Part shown: piece by piece, positions 5,710 through 6,659 of the stretch
How positions within the stretch are numbered: position 1 is the first letter of the stretch
Layout: every line of letters starts with the position of its first letter
DNA from: Cribrihabitans_A pelagius
Lineage (GTDB): Bacteria > Pseudomonadota > Alphaproteobacteria > Rhodobacterales > Rhodobacteraceae
DNA length: 6,659 bases
Assembly (NCBI RefSeq): GCF_048820915.1
Contig: NZ_JBMERR010000051.1
Span: forward strand, 1 to 6,659
Reading direction: 5' to 3'
Notes under the pieces: generated by a model
Seen by the model: only the letters and a program-made list of their open reading frames with translations
Database searches by the model: none
What the model was told of the DNA's origin: nothing
Position numbers and translations under genes: made by a program

Positions 5710-5996
5710 GATGTCATCCTCCCCAAGGTGAACGAGGCGGAGGATAACACGGAATGCGCGCGTTTTCATCCGGAGAGTTGCTGGGAGGCGGCGGATGGGC
5801 GGAGAGTGGCGCATCGAGGCGGAAAGCCGGCCTTTGCTCGTTTCACGGTGGGCAGCGCCCGAGCCTGGGTGGGTGCGAAGCGCCCTCCCGTTTGCCGGAG
5901 GCAAACCTGCGGTTTGACGGGAGGGTCGGGCGCTGCCCGGCCTGCGGCCGGTGGAAGAGAAGGACCCGTATTCAGTCACAGGTGTTTGTTAAGCAG
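5710..5996. other. Intergenic region holding the nested repeat
   Basis: No gene is supported across this 287 bp. It contains the promoter region of the small exported protein gene (5710-5760), purine-rich minus-noncoding sequence, the nested repeat and about 58 bp before the DUF3800-like stop. Composition switches from GC-rich to AT-richer near 5970, marking the boundary of the apparently foreign DUF3800-like segment. Confidence 0.5.
5850..5938. repeat. Nested inverted repeat, REP-like or structured RNA element
   Basis: The outer arms GGGCAGCGCCCGA (5850-5862) and TCGGGCGCTGCCC (5926-5938) are perfect 13-bp inverted repeats. Inside, CCCTCCCGT (5883-5891) pairs with ACGGGAGGG (5917-5925), which abuts the outer right arm. 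Within that lie two competing hairpins: GTTTGCC (5890-5896) with GGCAAAC (5900-5906), and CAAACC (5902-5907) with GGTTTG (5911-5916). They share bases and cannot both form fully. The strip 5863-5882 (GCCTGGGTGGGTGCGAAGCG) is unpaired. This design resembles intergenic palindromic repeats dispersed in Roseobacter genomes, as I recall, but copy number is unknown here. It is not a simple terminator: no T-tract follows on either strand. Confidence 0.75.
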
Positions 5997-6436
5997 TCAC
6001 TTATCTTGGTACATAGAAAGCGCAAATTTCAGTGCGTCACCTTCCAAGTTCATCTTGAATGGTCCCTGAATGTACTTCACTCCAAAGTTTGCAATCTTTT
6101 TGCCCTTTGGGTTGTTCCAGAACTTTGGGCGAAGCTCTCTCATGTAGTGAAATTCTGGATAACCAAAATTGGAGTGAAGCTTTGAAACAGATTGATACAA
6201 GCTAAACGCAGTCAAATCGGCCAGCGAAAGTAAGATTTCATCTTTCTTTGCCTGCGCCCTTATTCGATGTGGAGTTATTCTTGACAGGTAACGCGCCCGA
6301 TCGTCGTGCGGTGTATTCTGCATAGTTCCTATAAGGTTCCTTAGCTTCTTGTAATCATTCTTCTTCTCCTCAAAAACAATTTCCACCTGCTCCGGGCCGA
6401 TACCAGTCTGCGACATGAAGTGGCCCAAGCGCTCTA
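5997..6436 (-). pseudogene. DUF3800-like protein, C-terminal fragment (5' end lost at IS5 junction)
   Basis: The remaining frame reads ERLGHFMSQTGIGPEQ, then VEIVFEEKKNDYKKLRNLIG and, near the end, EILLSLADLTAFSLYQSVSK. The ADLTAF segment resembles the C-terminal ADL-x-A(F/G) motif of DUF3800 proteins, a family found near mobile elements and phage genes with an RNase H-like fold suggested. Activity is unproven. Full-length members are about 220-280 aa; only ~143-147 residues remain. In frame upstream there is a TGA within the IS end, so the N-terminal half was replaced by the IS5-family element. A TTG at 6428 or ATG at 6416 could start a shortened protein, but neither has a good ribosome site. 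The gene is visibly AT-richer than the core genes, suggesting acquisition by transfer. Family assignment is moderate. Confidence 0.62.
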
Positions 6437-6659
6437 GGGTCAGGACTCATAGCCAGTAAATGACGAGTGCGGCGAGGGCGATGGCTGAGAGGAAGACCTT
6501 CGGGCATCTGTCGTATCGGGTCGCCACACGCGGCCAATCCTTCAGCCTGCCGAACATGATCTCGATCCGATTGCGGCGTTTGTAGCGGCGCTTGTCGTAC
6601 TTGACCGGTTTCTTCCGCTGTTTCCGACCGGGGATACACGCGCGTATCCCTTTGTCTTT
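6435..6659 (-). mobile_element. IS5-family insertion sequence, 3' end
   Basis: The element end follows immediately after the transposase stop. The sequence GAGTCCTGACCCTAG on the minus strand (about 6434-6448) overlaps the stop codon region and looks like the terminal inverted repeat of IS427-type elements. The junction with the DUF3800-like gene lies at CTAG (6433-6436), a plausible TA/CTAG-type target. The other end is outside the window, so target duplication cannot be tested. The boundary is good to a few bases. Confidence 0.7.
6447..6659 (-). CDS. IS5-family (IS427-like) transposase C-terminal part, runs off window
   Basis: On the minus strand the frame is open from the window edge to TGA at 6447-6449 (70 codons). 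It reads KDKGIRACIPGRKQRKKPVK, then YDKRRYKRRNRIEIMFGRLK, then DWPRVATRYDRCPKVFLSAI and ALAALVIYWL. The RRYKRRNRIEIMFGRLKDW segment and the ending AALVIYWL are hallmarks of the second frame (OrfB) of IS427-group IS5 transposases; the E of NRIEIMF is the likely third catalytic residue. Such elements often make the full enzyme by frameshifting between two frames; the first frame is beyond the window. No damage is visible in this part. Confidence 0.92.
   Translation of the reverse strand, partial: KDKGIRACIPGRKQRKKPVKYDKRRYKRRNRIEIMFGRLKDWPRVATRYDRCPKVFLSAIALAALVIYWL

Noticed and set aside
5710..5979. Longer 170-codon form of the small exported protein
   Set aside because: The extra N-terminal residues would be translated from the nested repeat and would bury the signal peptide; a strong ribosome site marks the ATG at 5709.
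6370..6639. 89-codon minus-strand frame across the IS5/DUF3800 junction
   Set aside because: It is out of frame with the clearly recognisable IS5 transposase ending and fuses two unrelated segments.
1..6659. CRISPR array, tRNA, rRNA or attachment site
   Set aside because: No regularly spaced repeats, no tRNA-like cloverleaf and no rRNA-like stretch were seen on either strand.

Overview
The window looks like chromosomal DNA from a high-GC alphaproteobacterium, most likely a marine Rhodobacteraceae (Roseobacter group: Leisingera, Phaeobacter, Ruegeria or relatives). The genus is inferred from remembered protein style and gene order, not from a search. The core is a conserved-looking envelope/cell-pole block on the minus strand, with insertion-sequence (IS) debris at both ends.

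Left flank (1-1316): the 3' end of an IS256-family transposase runs in from the window edge on the plus strand. Next comes about 280 bp with no recognisable gene, then a decayed IS66-family accessory gene (tnpA) on the minus strand, frameshifted in a G-run and missing its last codons. About 350 bp of hairpin-rich intergenic DNA follows.

Core (1317-4690), read on the minus strand from high to low coordinates: a protein-L-isoaspartate methyltransferase-like protein that lacks the usual Pcm signature, a TolC-family outer-membrane channel, and a PopZ-like/DUF2497-type acidic, Ala/Pro-rich protein. The order pcm-like, tolC, popZ-like recurs in alphaproteobacteria, as I remember it. The three share a strand, but the gaps of 139 and 77 bp leave room for internal promoters.

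Right-centre (4655-5709): a short DksA/TraR-type zinc-finger protein (minus) with a strong intrinsic terminator. It is divergent from an entericidin-type small lipoprotein (plus). Their shared intergenic region carries a perfect palindrome, TTGAC-N4-GTCAA, resembling a Crp/Fnr-family operator. A bidirectional hairpin terminator separates the entericidin from a convergent small exported helical protein.

Right flank (5710-6659): an elaborate nested inverted repeat (13-bp outer arms, 9-bp inner arms, competing inner hairpins), then an AT-richer DUF3800-like gene whose 5' part is gone. The break coincides with the end of an IS5-family (IS427-like) element that runs off the window.

I see no CRISPR array, tRNA, rRNA, phage module or clearly new defence system. 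The most unusual items are the nested repeat at 5850-5938, the Pcm-like protein without its catalytic signature, the Fnr-like palindrome between the DksA-like and entericidin genes, and the IS-truncated foreign DUF3800 gene.
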